Assembly (NCBI GenBank): GCA_934271655.1
Contig: CAKQRW010000008.1
Span: forward strand, 4,999 to 68,998
Direction of reading: 5' to 3'
Length of the DNA: 64,000 bases
Origin: an uncultured Bacteroidaceae bacterium
GTDB taxonomy: Bacteria; Bacteroidota; Bacteroidia; Bacteroidales; Bacteroidaceae
The stretch's first letter is position 1. Each line of letters starts with the position of its first letter. Below, piece by piece: positions 9,637 to 17,500 of the stretch. The position numbers and the translations under genes are program-made. Under the pieces are notes generated by a model, which saw nothing but the letters and a program-made list of their open reading frames with translations, had not been told where the DNA came from and searched no databases.

Positions 9637-9847
9637 TCCTTTTTGGTCTTTGTTTGGAGGGTAAGACATATTGCAGATGCCGTGATGGCAAGGAGGAGCC
9701 TGATTCATCAGACAGCGTGTCGTGTCTGTAAAGCCTGATGGTCGAGCATTGCAACATTCGTCATGTATTGACTGTTGATGACTTGGCGAACATGGTATCT
9801 CACCCTGCTTTTCAGCCCTTGCAATCCACCATGCTTTGCGCCCCCGT

Positions 9848-9935
9848 CATCCTAAGGTTTGCATATCTATATCCTAAGGTTAGTGTTTAGTTATCCTGCA
9901 CTTTATGCATTGTTATCCTATGGCTTGTATATCGT
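9848..9935 (+). repeat. 22-bp minisatellite, 4 units (copy A)
   Basis: Four diverged 22-bp units run head to tail at 9848, 9870, 9892 and 9914, each opening with a TATCCT-like hexamer. The equivalent block of copy B holds seven units in reverse orientation. Confidence 0.85.
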
Positions 9936-10067
9936 TATATTTACAACATATTCATCAGTCACCAACCAGGAAAATCCGCTGATCCGCTATAGGCGATGGC
10001 ACGCATCCGCTCCGCGTGACACCAGAGAGAGAGGGCATCATCGGTGCGACATCCTCGGAAGCAAGCA

Positions 10068-10108
10068 AAGAAGAGGGAGGCTGGGTATACCCCAGCCTCC
10101 CTCTTCTT
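10068..10108. terminator. Strong hairpin terminator, probably bidirectional
   Basis: An 18-bp perfect stem (10068-10085 with 10091-10108) and loop TATAC are followed on the plus strand by a T-rich run. It lies 17 bases beyond the stop of the minus-strand Crp-family gene and closes transcription from the right; the T-run favours the plus direction. Confidence 0.75.
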
Positions 10109-10124
10109 ATTTTTTCTTATATTC

Positions 10125-10733
10125 CTATTTTCCCCTTTGTTCCTCCGACACCTGCGTTCTCACCCTGCTCAGAGTCTCTGGTGTCATCTGCAGGAACGAG
10201 GCCACGTAGTAGAGCGGTGCGCGGCGTATTATCTCGGGGGTCTCCTTGAGCGTGCGCAGATAGCGTTCCTTGGCCGACTCGAAGCGCAGGACATCGGCCT
10301 TGCGCTGGGAGATGATGAGCGACTGGGAGTAGATCTTGAATATCATGTCGCAGAAATCGAACGAGTGGGTGGCAAGCCGCCTCAGTGCCTCGCGCGGAAT
10401 GCCGAAGAGCACGCTTGGCTCAAGGGCTGTGATGACGATGCGCGAGGGCTCTTTCTTGAAGTAGCTTTCTATGCACACCACTATGCCGTGCTCGCTGCTG
10501 ATGTGCTCCACCACAGAGATGTCGTTCTTTCTGTAGTGCTGGAGGACAAGGCCTTTCAGCACATAGAACATGTGGTTGCACACGTCGCCTTCCTTCAGGA
10601 GGTCGCGGCCTTTCTTCAGTTCGAATGGCTCCAGTATGTCGGCGAAGGCCCTCATGTGGTCGGGGCTGAGGTTGACTTCCAGCATGCGGCAGATTTCTCG
10701 CGCCACATCTTTTTTCATGTCGTTCAGATTCAT
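10125..10733 (-). CDS. Crp/Fnr-family transcriptional regulator
   Basis: This 202-residue protein has an N-terminal cyclic-nucleotide-binding-like beta barrel (about 20-130; FELKKGRDLLKEGDVCNHMFYVLKG) and a C-terminal winged helix (about 150-195; RRAPLYYVASFLQMTPETLSRVR), where the recognition helix lies in MTPETLSR. The usual cAMP-contacting Arg-Ser pair is not obvious and there are no FNR-type iron-sulphur cysteines, so the ligand is unknown. The gene sits alone after YggS (139-base gap). Two direct 21-bp repeats upstream could be its operator. The family is certain; the regulon is unknown. Confidence 0.9.
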   Translation of the reverse strand: MNLNDMKKDVAREICRMLEVNLSPDHMRAFADILEPFELKKGRDLLKEGDVCNHMFYVLKGLVLQHYRKNDISVVEHISSEHGIVVCIESYFKKEPSRIVITALEPSVLFGIPREALRRLATHSFDFCDMIFKIYSQSLIISQRKADVLRFESAKERYLRTLKETPEIIRRAPLYYVASFLQMTPETLSRVRTQVSEEQRGK

Positions 10734-10779
10734 TGCGCTTAAAGAGTCTTTTTTCGTTGAGCATGCCGCTCATGGTGTC

Positions 10780-10821
10780 TGAGCTGTTGCCCGATATCAT
10801 TGAGCTGTTGCCCAATATCTT
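10780..10821. repeat. Two 21-bp direct repeats upstream of the Crp-family gene
   Basis: Units at 10780-10800 and 10801-10821 share TGAGCTGTTGCCC followed by GATATC or AATATC. They lie about 47-88 bases upstream of the regulator's ATG, two helical turns apart, a plausible operator position. Confidence 0.6.
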
Positions 10822-10872
10822 ATATTTCCTTTTGCTGTCGGATGGGAGGGGCCCATGCAGCTGACTGAGGGC

Positions 10873-11541
10873 TCAGGAGTATATCCTCTCGCCGAAGATG
10901 GAGCTGCCCACCCTCACCATCGTGCTGCCGTGCTGCTGTGCCAGCATGTAGTCGCCGCTCATGCCCATGGAGAGCTCGCAGAACTCGGGGTGTGTGGCGA
11001 AGGGGCCTTGCCTGAGGGTGTCAAACACGTTGCGGGCCGTCTCGAAGTCGGCCACGACGCGGCTCTCGTCGTCGGTGTTGGTGGCCATGGCCATGATGCC
11101 GACGACCCTCACATGGGCGAGGCTGTGCAGTTCGCCGCTCTCGGCCAGCGCCAGAGCCTCATCGGGAGTGAAGCCAAACTTGGTCTCCTCGGCGGCCACA
11201 TGTAGCTGCAGGAGCACGTCGATGACGCGTCCGCACCTGGCGGCCTGCTTGTCTATCTCGCGCAGCAGCTTGAGCGAGTCGGCCGAGTGGATGAGGGTGA
11301 TGAAGGGTGCTATATACTTCACCTTGTTGGTCTGCAGGTGGCCTATGAAGTGCCACTCTATGTCGTGTGGCAATGTCTCGTGCTTGGCGACGAGCTCCTG
11401 CACGTGGCTTTCGCCAAACATGCGCTGGCCTGCGTCGTAGGCTTCTTGCACCATCTCGGCTGGGTGAAACTTTGACACAGCCACCAGCCTCACTCCGGGC
11501 TTCAGCGTCCGGACTATCTGTTCCAGATTTTCCTTGACCAT
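10873..11541 (-). CDS. YggS/PROSC-family PLP homeostasis protein
   Basis: This 222-residue protein folds as an alanine-racemase-type TIM barrel. Lys24 in LVAVSKFHPAE is the expected PLP-binding lysine. The motifs GESHVQEL, WHFIGHLQTNKVK and the C-terminal phosphate-binding STMVRVGSSIFGER are all present. The family (YggS, PLPBP) buffers free pyridoxal phosphate and affects amino-acid and keto-acid pools rather than catalysing a defined reaction. It is cytoplasmic. It begins 15 bases after the DUF4494 gene on the same strand, so they are probably co-transcribed. Confidence 0.95.
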   Translation of the reverse strand: MVKENLEQIVRTLKPGVRLVAVSKFHPAEMVQEAYDAGQRMFGESHVQELVAKHETLPHDIEWHFIGHLQTNKVKYIAPFITLIHSADSLKLLREIDKQAARCGRVIDVLLQLHVAAEETKFGFTPDEALALAESGELHSLAHVRVVGIMAMATNTDDESRVVADFETARNVFDTLRQGPFATHPEFCELSMGMSGDYMLAQQHGSTMVRVGSSIFGERIYS

Positions 11542-11556
11542 AGCCTGTCCTCCTGC

Positions 11557-12042
11557 TTACTGCTCATACTCGGGCTTGGCTGCCTCGCCGTTGGAGGCTG
11601 TGCGTGCCGCATAGCGTATCACGTCCATGATTTTTGTCTCCTGTACGGAGGATATGCGGTAGTCCATCATGGAGCCTTTCATGCCCTTGTCGAAGTTTTC
11701 CACTGCCTTGTAGAAGTTCTCTGCCTGCACCAGCATGTTGTTGGCTGTCTCTTTCTCTGCCTGGGTCTTCTCGTCGATGGTGATGAAGAGGCAGCGCACC
11801 TTGTACCACTTGTCGGCCAGGTCGGCGTCGCTTGGGAATATCTCGGCGTACTTGACTCTCTTGATATCTGTCACCTCCAGGTTGCCGCTCGCGTATGCCT
11901 TGGTCTCCTCGATGATTCTGTTCTCAGCCTCGGTGAAGTTGAGCGCGTCGACCAGATACACGTATGTCTCTGGCTTCACGTCGCCGTTGTCTTTCATTGT
12001 GTCCATCTTCACCTTGCATTCAAACCAACTGTTTATTTCCAT
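11557..12042 (-). CDS. DUF4494 domain protein
   Basis: The protein has 161 residues when started at MEINSWFECKVKMDTM. An upstream in-frame ATG at 12186 would add 48 residues of low-complexity sequence with no family look, so it is rejected. The whole protein matches DUF4494, a small family largely limited to Bacteroidetes (YVYLVDALNFTEAENRIIEE, then KWYKVRCLFITIDEK). It has no signal peptide or membrane segment, and its role is unknown. It is immediately upstream of the YggS-family gene with a 15-base gap, an arrangement that suggests a shared transcript. Confidence 0.85.
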   Translation of the reverse strand: MEINSWFECKVKMDTMKDNGDVKPETYVYLVDALNFTEAENRIIEETKAYASGNLEVTDIKRVKYAEIFPSDADLADKWYKVRCLFITIDEKTQAEKETANNMLVQAENFYKAVENFDKGMKGSMMDYRISSVQETKIMDVIRYAARTASNGEAAKPEYEQ

Positions 12043-12550
12043 CTGTGTGTTCTTGTTTTGTTTTTGCCATGGGGCGAAGGGGATATTTCCGTCCGCCCGT
12101 GCGTGTTTATATTCGTTTACTGCGTGTGGCTGGCGCGCGTGCCTGTCTTTTTTCTGCTGGCCGCTGGCGTGCCTTTCGCTGTGCAAAGTTACAAAAAAGC
12201 GTAGAGATAGAGCGCATGCGGCTCGCTTATTTTGTATTTTTTCTTTTTCTCTGCCATTTTTTTGTGTCTGCTGTGGCTATGACGGCAAAAGGGAGGCGGT
12301 CCTCGGCGGACAGCCTCCCCTTGCCCTATATTGTCCATGCGGCGGGGAAGTCTTTCTCTCTCTTGTGGAGGAGGCTTTCTGCCTGCATGATTTTAAGCAG
12401 GTGTTCGAAATCATTTTATAGCATCAAGGCAAGACGCTCTCATATTGGCCGCGCCATATATATATAAAATATAATGTCATGAGCACCCGCTTATTAGTGC
12501 TGCATCAGCACTTTCTTCACATTGCGTGTGGTGTGTGTGCGTGCTGCGCG
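12043..12550. other. Intergenic region with hairpins and a repeat remnant
   Basis: There is no gene in these 508 bases. A GC-rich hairpin at about 12285-12325 (GGGAGGC with GCCTCCC) could terminate the minus-strand GH5 transcript. At 12391-12485 there is a sequence (TAAGCAGGT, then TATAGCATCAAGGCAAG and CGCTCTCAT ... ATGAG) homologous to the sequence flanking the MITE near 24655-24900. It corresponds to the target without the insertion. At 12502-12530 lies a copy of the 3' end of the GH5 gene. Confidence 0.6.
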
Positions 12551-12587
12551 TCACTTGCGCATCAGCACTTTCTTTCCGTTGCGTATG
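12502..12587 (-). repeat. Duplicated gene tail: 3' end of the GH5 gene and a copy past its stop
   Basis: 12559-12587 encodes the last residues of the GH5 protein (KKVLMRK) and 12502-12530 repeats it at 24 of 29 positions. The period is 57 bp, so the copy is in frame beyond the stop and would read RNVKKVLMQH. Confidence 0.75.
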
Positions 12588-15052
12588 TACAGTCCTCCTG
12601 AAGGTGTGCCGGTCTTAGCTCCGTTGAGGTTGTAGAAGGCATCGCTGTCGAATCGGCGTGTGCTGACCTCCGAGATGCCTGTGGTGCCATCGTTCTCGTC
12701 GGCCTCGCCGAATGCGCCTATGCTGCGCGAGCCTGAGCGCTGGGTGATCTTGATGTGTCCGATGACGGCCTCGACCCATGCGGCGGCCTTGCCTGTGGCG
12801 TCGGCCACTGGTGTCCAGCGGATGGTGTAGTTGTCTGTCTCGGGGACGGTGAAGGTGACAGTGCCTTGCGGAGTGGAGGCTGTGGAGGCTGAGGTGTTCT
12901 TGTTGACGGAGTACCAGCAGTTGAGCGTGCTGCTTCCTATCACTTGGCCGCTGCTGCTGATGACCTCGCACTTCACGTAGGGCTGGCCCGACCATGCCAC
13001 GGCGTTGTAGGTGAGGGTGTAGGTGCCTGGCAGGAAGCGGAGGGCATAGCCCCAGCGTGAGCCGAACTCGGCATAGTTGGCCGACGTGTCGGCTGTAGAG
13101 CTGCGCACATAGAGTCCGTAGGAGAACTGTCCGCCTGCGGGGAACTGGAATATGCGCGGTCCGCTCTGGCGGTCGCCCGTGTCGCAGAGATTGCCGCCGT
13201 CAAGCACTTTCCATCCGGGGTTGAGATAGTTGGCCTGTGTGAAGGCAAGCGGATTGCCCATATAGCGCAGGTTGACGTTGGCCACTACGGCTTCGAGCCA
13301 TTCGCCGCCGCTGCCGTCGGCCTTGCACGGAGTGAAGCGCAGGCGGTAGTTGCCTTTGCTGAGGGCGTAGAAGCTGAGGTAGCCGCTGCTGGAGCCTGAG
13401 GTGGAGGCTGAGGTGTTCTTGTTGAGGTTTTTGGAGCACTGCACCGTGGTGCTTGCTATGACATTGCCCTGCGGTGTGTAGAGCTCGGCCTTGAGGCAGG
13501 GCGAGCCCGACCATGCGGCGCAGTTGAACGTGAGTGTGTAGTTGCCGTACTGGTTGAGGGAGAGCTCGTGGCCAGAGGTGCTGCCGTATTCGATGTAGCC
13601 TGGCTTGGAGGCTGTCTGCTGGCGCACGTAGAAGCCGTAGCGGAAGTCGCCGCCATCGGCAAACTGCATCACGCGGGGTCCGTTGGAGGCGTCGCCCGAC
13701 GATGGGTAGGAGCCGGCGTCGTTGCATGCCCATCCGTCGGGACGGTTGTTGCCCTTTGTCCATGCAGGTATCATTGACGAGGACAGGTCGACTGATGAGG
13801 AGCTGCTGCCTGTGCTGCTGCCAGAGGTGCTGCCTGTGGCATGAGCGTAGTCTTTCTGTGCCCAGAGCGAGTACCAGTACCAGCAGGCTCCTGCGCATGC
13901 TTCCCACATGCCGCTGAAGGCTGCCTGTGCCTTGCCTGTCTTCAGGTAGGTGTCTACGTCGAGATAGGTGTCTGTGCCTGAGAGTGTCATGGAGATGTTG
14001 TCAAAGTGGTCGAGCACTGCCTTGTAGGCGTAGCCCCACTTGGTGGTGGTGGCTGTGGCCCATGTGCCATAGTTGCCTGGCACCCATGTGCCGTGCTCGT
14101 TGTAGTGTCCGGCCCCGGCTTTCTCCGGGCTCCAGTCTACTTCGGTGATGACGATAGGCTTGCTCTTCACCACAGGCACGGAGGCGAGGAAGGAGTTGAT
14201 GGCTACGGTGTGGTCGTGCGAGGTGTCGGATGTGTTGTACCAGCCTGGATAGTCGTGCACGGCATATCCGTAGTTGGAGTCGCTGACAGGGTATGAGGCA
14301 TAGTCCTTGTAGTTGGACTGCCAGCCTGTGCCTGGCACAAGGATGATGCCCTTGTAGCCGTTGGAGCGTATGACGTCGATGACGGGCTGGAAATAGTCGC
14401 GCATGGCTGTGGCGCTGGTCTGGCCATACTTGTTGTATATGTGTATGGGCTCGTTGGCCAGCTCTATCATGACCACGTGCTGGTTGTTGAGCACGTTGCT
14501 GTTGCGTGTGACGATGCTCCACACTTTCTTGAGGTACTGCTGGTAGGCATCGCCCACCTTGAGGTTGTCGGGGCACACGCCTGGCGGGCGCATGATGACG
14601 TACATGCCGTGGTTGAGGGCTTTCTGGGCTATGGGCCAATAGACGGTCTGCATGTATTTCTCAAGGCGGCTCTCGCTGAAGCGCGAGATGTTGGCCTCGC
14701 CTGTCTCAGAGCCTGTCGACTGCTTGTTGGGGTCGTTGGTCCAGCAGGGGTCGAGGTGCAGGCGGAAGAGGTTGCAGTAGGCTCCCTGCTTCGTGTCGGT
14801 GATGGCGGTGAAAAGTTTCTCGAAATAGTTGAGACATCCCGACACGGCAGCGTCGTTGCAGTTGTAGCCCCATCTGAAACTGTTGAAATAAGGACTCGGC
14901 GTGTCCATCACTCCATGGAGGACGACTTTGTTGCCATACGGGTCCTTGAATTGGTTGCCTTCCACGTGGAGCGGCTGCACCACTCCAAACTGTGCCAAGG
15001 CTGCGAGTGGCATCGCGAACATGATGGCCACTGCCTTAAAGAATTTCTTCAC
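12551..15052 (-). CDS. Secreted multidomain GH5 glycoside hydrolase
   Basis: This 833-residue protein has a signal peptide (1-20, cut before QFGVV). A GH5 TIM barrel spans about 25-400 with acid/base Glu201 (ELANEP) and nucleophile Glu304 (ITEVDW). A Ser/Thr/Gly linker (406-426) leads to two tandem beta-rich modules (about 427-595 and 596-770) that share GPR, QF, GGxFxYGxYVR, YTLT(F/Y)N, AWSGxP and NKNTSAST, and are probably carbohydrate-binding. The last 30 residues (FYNLNGAKTGTPSGGLYIRNGKKVLMRK-like) match a tail common in secreted Prevotella proteins. GH5 cuts beta-1,4 glucans, mannans or xylan-type chains; the subfamily is not determined here. The gene is monocistronic, with a -7 box about 120 bases upstream. 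Confidence 0.88.
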   Translation of the reverse strand: MKKFFKAVAIMFAMPLAALAQFGVVQPLHVEGNQFKDPYGNKVVLHGVMDTPSPYFNSFRWGYNCNDAAVSGCLNYFEKLFTAITDTKQGAYCNLFRLHLDPCWTNDPNKQSTGSETGEANISRFSESRLEKYMQTVYWPIAQKALNHGMYVIMRPPGVCPDNLKVGDAYQQYLKKVWSIVTRNSNVLNNQHVVMIELANEPIHIYNKYGQTSATAMRDYFQPVIDVIRSNGYKGIILVPGTGWQSNYKDYASYPVSDSNYGYAVHDYPGWYNTSDTSHDHTVAINSFLASVPVVKSKPIVITEVDWSPEKAGAGHYNEHGTWVPGNYGTWATATTTKWGYAYKAVLDHFDNISMTLSGTDTYLDVDTYLKTGKAQAAFSGMWEACAGACWYWYSLWAQKDYAHATGSTSGSSTGSSSSSVDLSSSMIPAWTKGNNRPDGWACNDAGSYPSSGDASNGPRVMQFADGGDFRYGFYVRQQTASKPGYIEYGSTSGHELSLNQYGNYTLTFNCAAWSGSPCLKAELYTPQGNVIASTTVQCSKNLNKNTSASTSGSSSGYLSFYALSKGNYRLRFTPCKADGSGGEWLEAVVANVNLRYMGNPLAFTQANYLNPGWKVLDGGNLCDTGDRQSGPRIFQFPAGGQFSYGLYVRSSTADTSANYAEFGSRWGYALRFLPGTYTLTYNAVAWSGQPYVKCEVISSSGQVIGSSTLNCWYSVNKNTSASTASTPQGTVTFTVPETDNYTIRWTPVADATGKAAAWVEAVIGHIKITQRSGSRSIGAFGEADENDGTTGISEVSTRRFDSDAFYNLNGAKTGTPSGGLYIRNGKKVLMRK

Positions 15053-15174
15053 TTTGGTAGAATGTTTGTTTAAATAGATGAATATTGGTTAGATTTGTTT
15101 GATGATGCTGCCTCACAATCGCTGTGATGCGGCATGTCTGTGCTTCTTGGCGCGTCATGAAGATTTGACGTCTG

Positions 15175-15182
15175 CAAATTTA
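15175..15182 (-). promoter_or_regulatory. -7 box for the GH5 gene
   Basis: TAAATTTG on the minus strand fits TAnnTTTG. The -33 element is weak. The predicted leader is about 115 bases. Confidence 0.5.
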
Positions 15183-15430
15183 GTGTGTCGGCACGATTCT
15201 TTTGTTTTAGAATTGTATCTTTTTCTTCTATTTTTGCGTGGGGGCGTTACCATTTATTGCCGGGATGTTGTTTTTTATGCTGTGCAGCATCGGAAATGAG
15301 GGCTGAACCGCATGGCAAGGGCAAGCGATGCGGCACCTGAAGAAACGGATTGGGGCGGGCTGAAGGCCAAATGCATGCTTAGGCAAGCGATGCGGCACCA
15401 CGGGGTGGGATGGACCACGAGACTAAACAT

Positions 15431-15503
15431 GAATCGCCCTGCAGGGGCAAAAGCTCTATGCGCACGATGGCATAGGACTCTTGCCTCTACAGGGCGATAC
15501 ATG
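15431..15503. repeat. Palindromic element, AATCGCCCTG family, copy 1
   Basis: About 70 bp with near-identical ends: AATCGCCCTGCAGGGGCAAA on the left matches the reverse complement of TTGCCTCTACAGGGCGAT on the right. A second copy is at 27536-27607. Confidence 0.75.
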
Positions 15504-15581
15504 TCTATAATTTTTTTTTCACCTGCCCATGTCTTGTGGCGCTGCCACGGGGGCTGTGGGCTGTGTGTCGGTATCAGGGCT

Positions 15582-16196
15582 CTACTGCAGTCCGAAGAGC
15601 AGCTTCAGACCTCCGTCCACTCCGCTGAAGCCCATGAAGGCCATGGCGAGGAGCGATGCTGTGACGAGGGCGATAGGCACTCCGGTGAAAGCCTTGGGCA
15701 CATTGACCAGTTCAAGCTGCTCGCGCAGACCAGCGAAGAGCACCATGGCAAGCAGGAAGCCGATGCCTGTGGAGAGGGCATAGATGATGCCTTCGAGCAG
15801 GTCGTAGTCTTTCTGGATGACAAGGATGGCCACACCGAGGATGCAGCAGTTGGTGGTGATGAGCGGAAGGAACACGCCAAGGGCCTGGTAGAGGGCTGGC
15901 ATGGTCTTCTTGAGGATGATCTCAATCATCTGCACGAGGGCTGCGATGACCAGGATGAAAGCGATGGTCTGCAGGTATTCGAGTCCGAGAGCGTTGAGCA
16001 CGTAGGTCTGGATGAGGTAGGTCACGATGGTAGAGACTACCAGCACCGCTGTGACTGCCATGCCCATGCCCGACGCTGTGTCAATCTTCTTTGACACGCC
16101 GAGGAAGGGGCATATGCCGAGGAACTGTGACAAGACCACGTTGTTGACGAAGATGGCTGTGATGATTATCAGCACTAAACTTAATACATAATCCAT
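15582..16196 (-). CDS. rnfA: Rnf complex subunit A (ion-translocating oxidoreductase)
   Basis: This 204-residue integral membrane protein has six predicted helices. It opens MDYVLSLVLIIITAIFVNNVVLSQFLGICPFLG, the conserved RnfA/NqrE start in which the cysteine of LGICPF helps bind the membrane iron-sulphur site shared with RnfE. In the complex, electrons from reduced ferredoxin pass to NAD+ while Na+ or H+ is pumped. It is the last gene of the rnf operon and begins 14 bases after rnfE. The direction of pumping and the ion cannot be read from sequence. Confidence 0.96.
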   Translation of the reverse strand: MDYVLSLVLIIITAIFVNNVVLSQFLGICPFLGVSKKIDTASGMGMAVTAVLVVSTIVTYLIQTYVLNALGLEYLQTIAFILVIAALVQMIEIILKKTMPALYQALGVFLPLITTNCCILGVAILVIQKDYDLLEGIIYALSTGIGFLLAMVLFAGLREQLELVNVPKAFTGVPIALVTASLLAMAFMGFSGVDGGLKLLFGLQ

Positions 16197-16210
16197 ATCT
16201 TTTTTCCTCC

Positions 16211-16798
16211 TTACGCTTTCTTGATGAACTTATTGAACAATACGATGAGATAGCTGAGCACCAGGAAGGCTCCTGGAGCGAGCACGAAGAGCAGCATGCC
16301 GTAGCTCTCGCCCCAAAGGGTGACGCCGAAGATGCAGCCTGTGCCGAGCAACTCGCGGACAGCTCCGAGGGAGGTGAGTCCGAGGGTGAAGCCGAGTCCG
16401 ATGCCGATGCCGTCAAAGATGGACGACACGGGGTTGTTCTTGGCAGCGAAGGCCTCGGCGCGTCCCAGGATGATGCAGTTGACGACGATGAGCGGGATGA
16501 AGAGTCCGAGGCTCTTGTCTACGTCGGGCGCATAGGCCTTGATGCACATCTGCAGCACTGTGACGAGGCTGGCTATGATGACTATGTATGATGGTATGCG
16601 CACCATGTCGGGGATGAGCTTCTTCACGCAAGCGATGAGGAAGTTGCTGACGATGAGCACGCACATGGTGGCAAGTCCCATGGACATGCCGTTGAGGGCT
16701 GACGATGTGGTACCGAGTGTTGGGCACATACCCAAGAGAAGGACGAATGTAGGATTCTCCTTGATGATACCGTTCACCAATACTTTGAAATTATTCAT
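16211..16798 (-). CDS. rnfE: Rnf complex subunit E
   Basis: This 195-residue membrane protein is paralogous to RnfA with inverted topology. It has the conserved KENPTFVLLLGMCPTLGTTSSALNG stretch (residues about 14-38), including the cysteine that pairs with the RnfA site, and VVNCIILGRAEAFA in the fourth helix. It sits between rnfG (27 bases upstream) and rnfA (14 bases downstream). Length and order match known Bacteroidetes Rnf operons. Confidence 0.96.
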   Translation of the reverse strand: MNNFKVLVNGIIKENPTFVLLLGMCPTLGTTSSALNGMSMGLATMCVLIVSNFLIACVKKLIPDMVRIPSYIVIIASLVTVLQMCIKAYAPDVDKSLGLFIPLIVVNCIILGRAEAFAAKNNPVSSIFDGIGIGLGFTLGLTSLGAVRELLGTGCIFGVTLWGESYGMLLFVLAPGAFLVLSYLIVLFNKFIKKA

Positions 16799-16825
16799 AA
16801 TATTTTCCTTTCGTTCTGTTGGGTG

Positions 16826-17494
16826 TTATTCCATTGCTTCTGGTTTCTCGATGTCGGCGGCTGAGCATGTGTCGGCGCAGCAGTCATCGCCGCTCTTGCA
16901 CTTGGTGTCTTGCTTGGTGGCTCCCGACTCAGCGTCAGCTCCGCAAGATGCTCCTGCGAAATACTTGTCGTAGGCATTCTTGATGGCCTTGAGGAAGGCG
17001 CGGCTGGTGATGGTGGAAGCTGTGATGGCATCGACATCGCCGCCGTCCTTGCTGACGGTGAAGTTGCACTCGCCTGGATTGAGGCCCACGACCTTGTCCT
17101 GGAACCACTCGCCTGCCTTGGCTCCGAGGCCTGGGGTCTCTGAGTGCTCAAGCACGGTGTAGCCGAGTATCTTGCCTGTGGTGTCGAATCCGACGAGCAC
17201 CTTCAGGGCACCGCCGAAGCCGTTCTCTGTGGTGACGACGGCCTTGCCAAGGGGCTGGCCGCTGGCGTCGCTGATGTCGTAGGCTGTGAAGCCGTCGGCC
17301 TCGGCTGGGTCGGACACCTGGATGTCGGAGTTCTGCATCACGTCCTTGATGCCTGCCGCGAGGTTGTCAGCGTTGATCTTTTCTATCTGAGGAGCTGTGA
17401 TGGCGTTGACAGCGGCAAGCACGCCTGCCGCTATGATGGCGATGACTGTGAGCACCGCCAGCATGTTTGTTAATGATGACTTTAACTTTTCCAT
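16826..17494 (-). CDS. rnfG: Rnf complex subunit G (covalent FMN)
   Basis: This 222-residue protein has one N-terminal membrane helix (about 10-32) and a periplasmic FMN-binding domain. The covalent-FMN site is in AITASTITS with Thr161 as the likely attachment point. FMN attachment needs an ApbE-type transferase, which is not in this window. The C-terminus is Cys-rich (about 195-215; GASCGADAES and CKSGDDCCADTC), an unusual tail that might bind metal or be low-complexity extension. It is located between rnfD (6-base gap) and rnfE. Confidence 0.95.
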   Translation of the reverse strand: MEKLKSSLTNMLAVLTVIAIIAAGVLAAVNAITAPQIEKINADNLAAGIKDVMQNSDIQVSDPAEADGFTAYDISDASGQPLGKAVVTTENGFGGALKVLVGFDTTGKILGYTVLEHSETPGLGAKAGEWFQDKVVGLNPGECNFTVSKDGGDVDAITASTITSRAFLKAIKNAYDKYFAGASCGADAESGATKQDTKCKSGDDCCADTCSAADIEKPEAME

Positions 17495-17500
17495 ACTCTC

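Larger units (their letters stand above)
9231..9993 (+). repeat. Large non-coding repeat, copy A
   Basis: This 763-bp stretch has no credible gene. It aligns along its whole length, in reverse complement, with 62844-63665. Shared landmarks in order are CCTCACGTCAATCCGC, CTTGCCCTGGATGCAGCCA, CCGTACAGGTTGAAAATTTT followed by CAAACCGTCAAACTTGTGCT, a repeat-rich hairpin, ATGGTCGAGCATTGCAAC, a 22-bp minisatellite and AAAATCCGCTGA ending in CCGCTATAGG. Divergence between the copies is moderate and gaps are small. Boundaries are set where the alignment fades and are good to about 10 bases. No transposase is encoded. I regard it as a non-autonomous interspersed repeat family. Confidence 0.85.
15053..15581. 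other. Intergenic region with promoter and palindromic repeat
   Basis: There is no convincing gene in 529 bases between the GH5 start and the rnfA stop. It contains the GH5 promoter (15175-15182), a diverged pair of short repeats (CAAGCGATGCGGCACC at about 15325 and 15383) and a palindromic element at 15431-15503. Small frames on both strands coincide with the repeat and are not believed. Confidence 0.6.
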
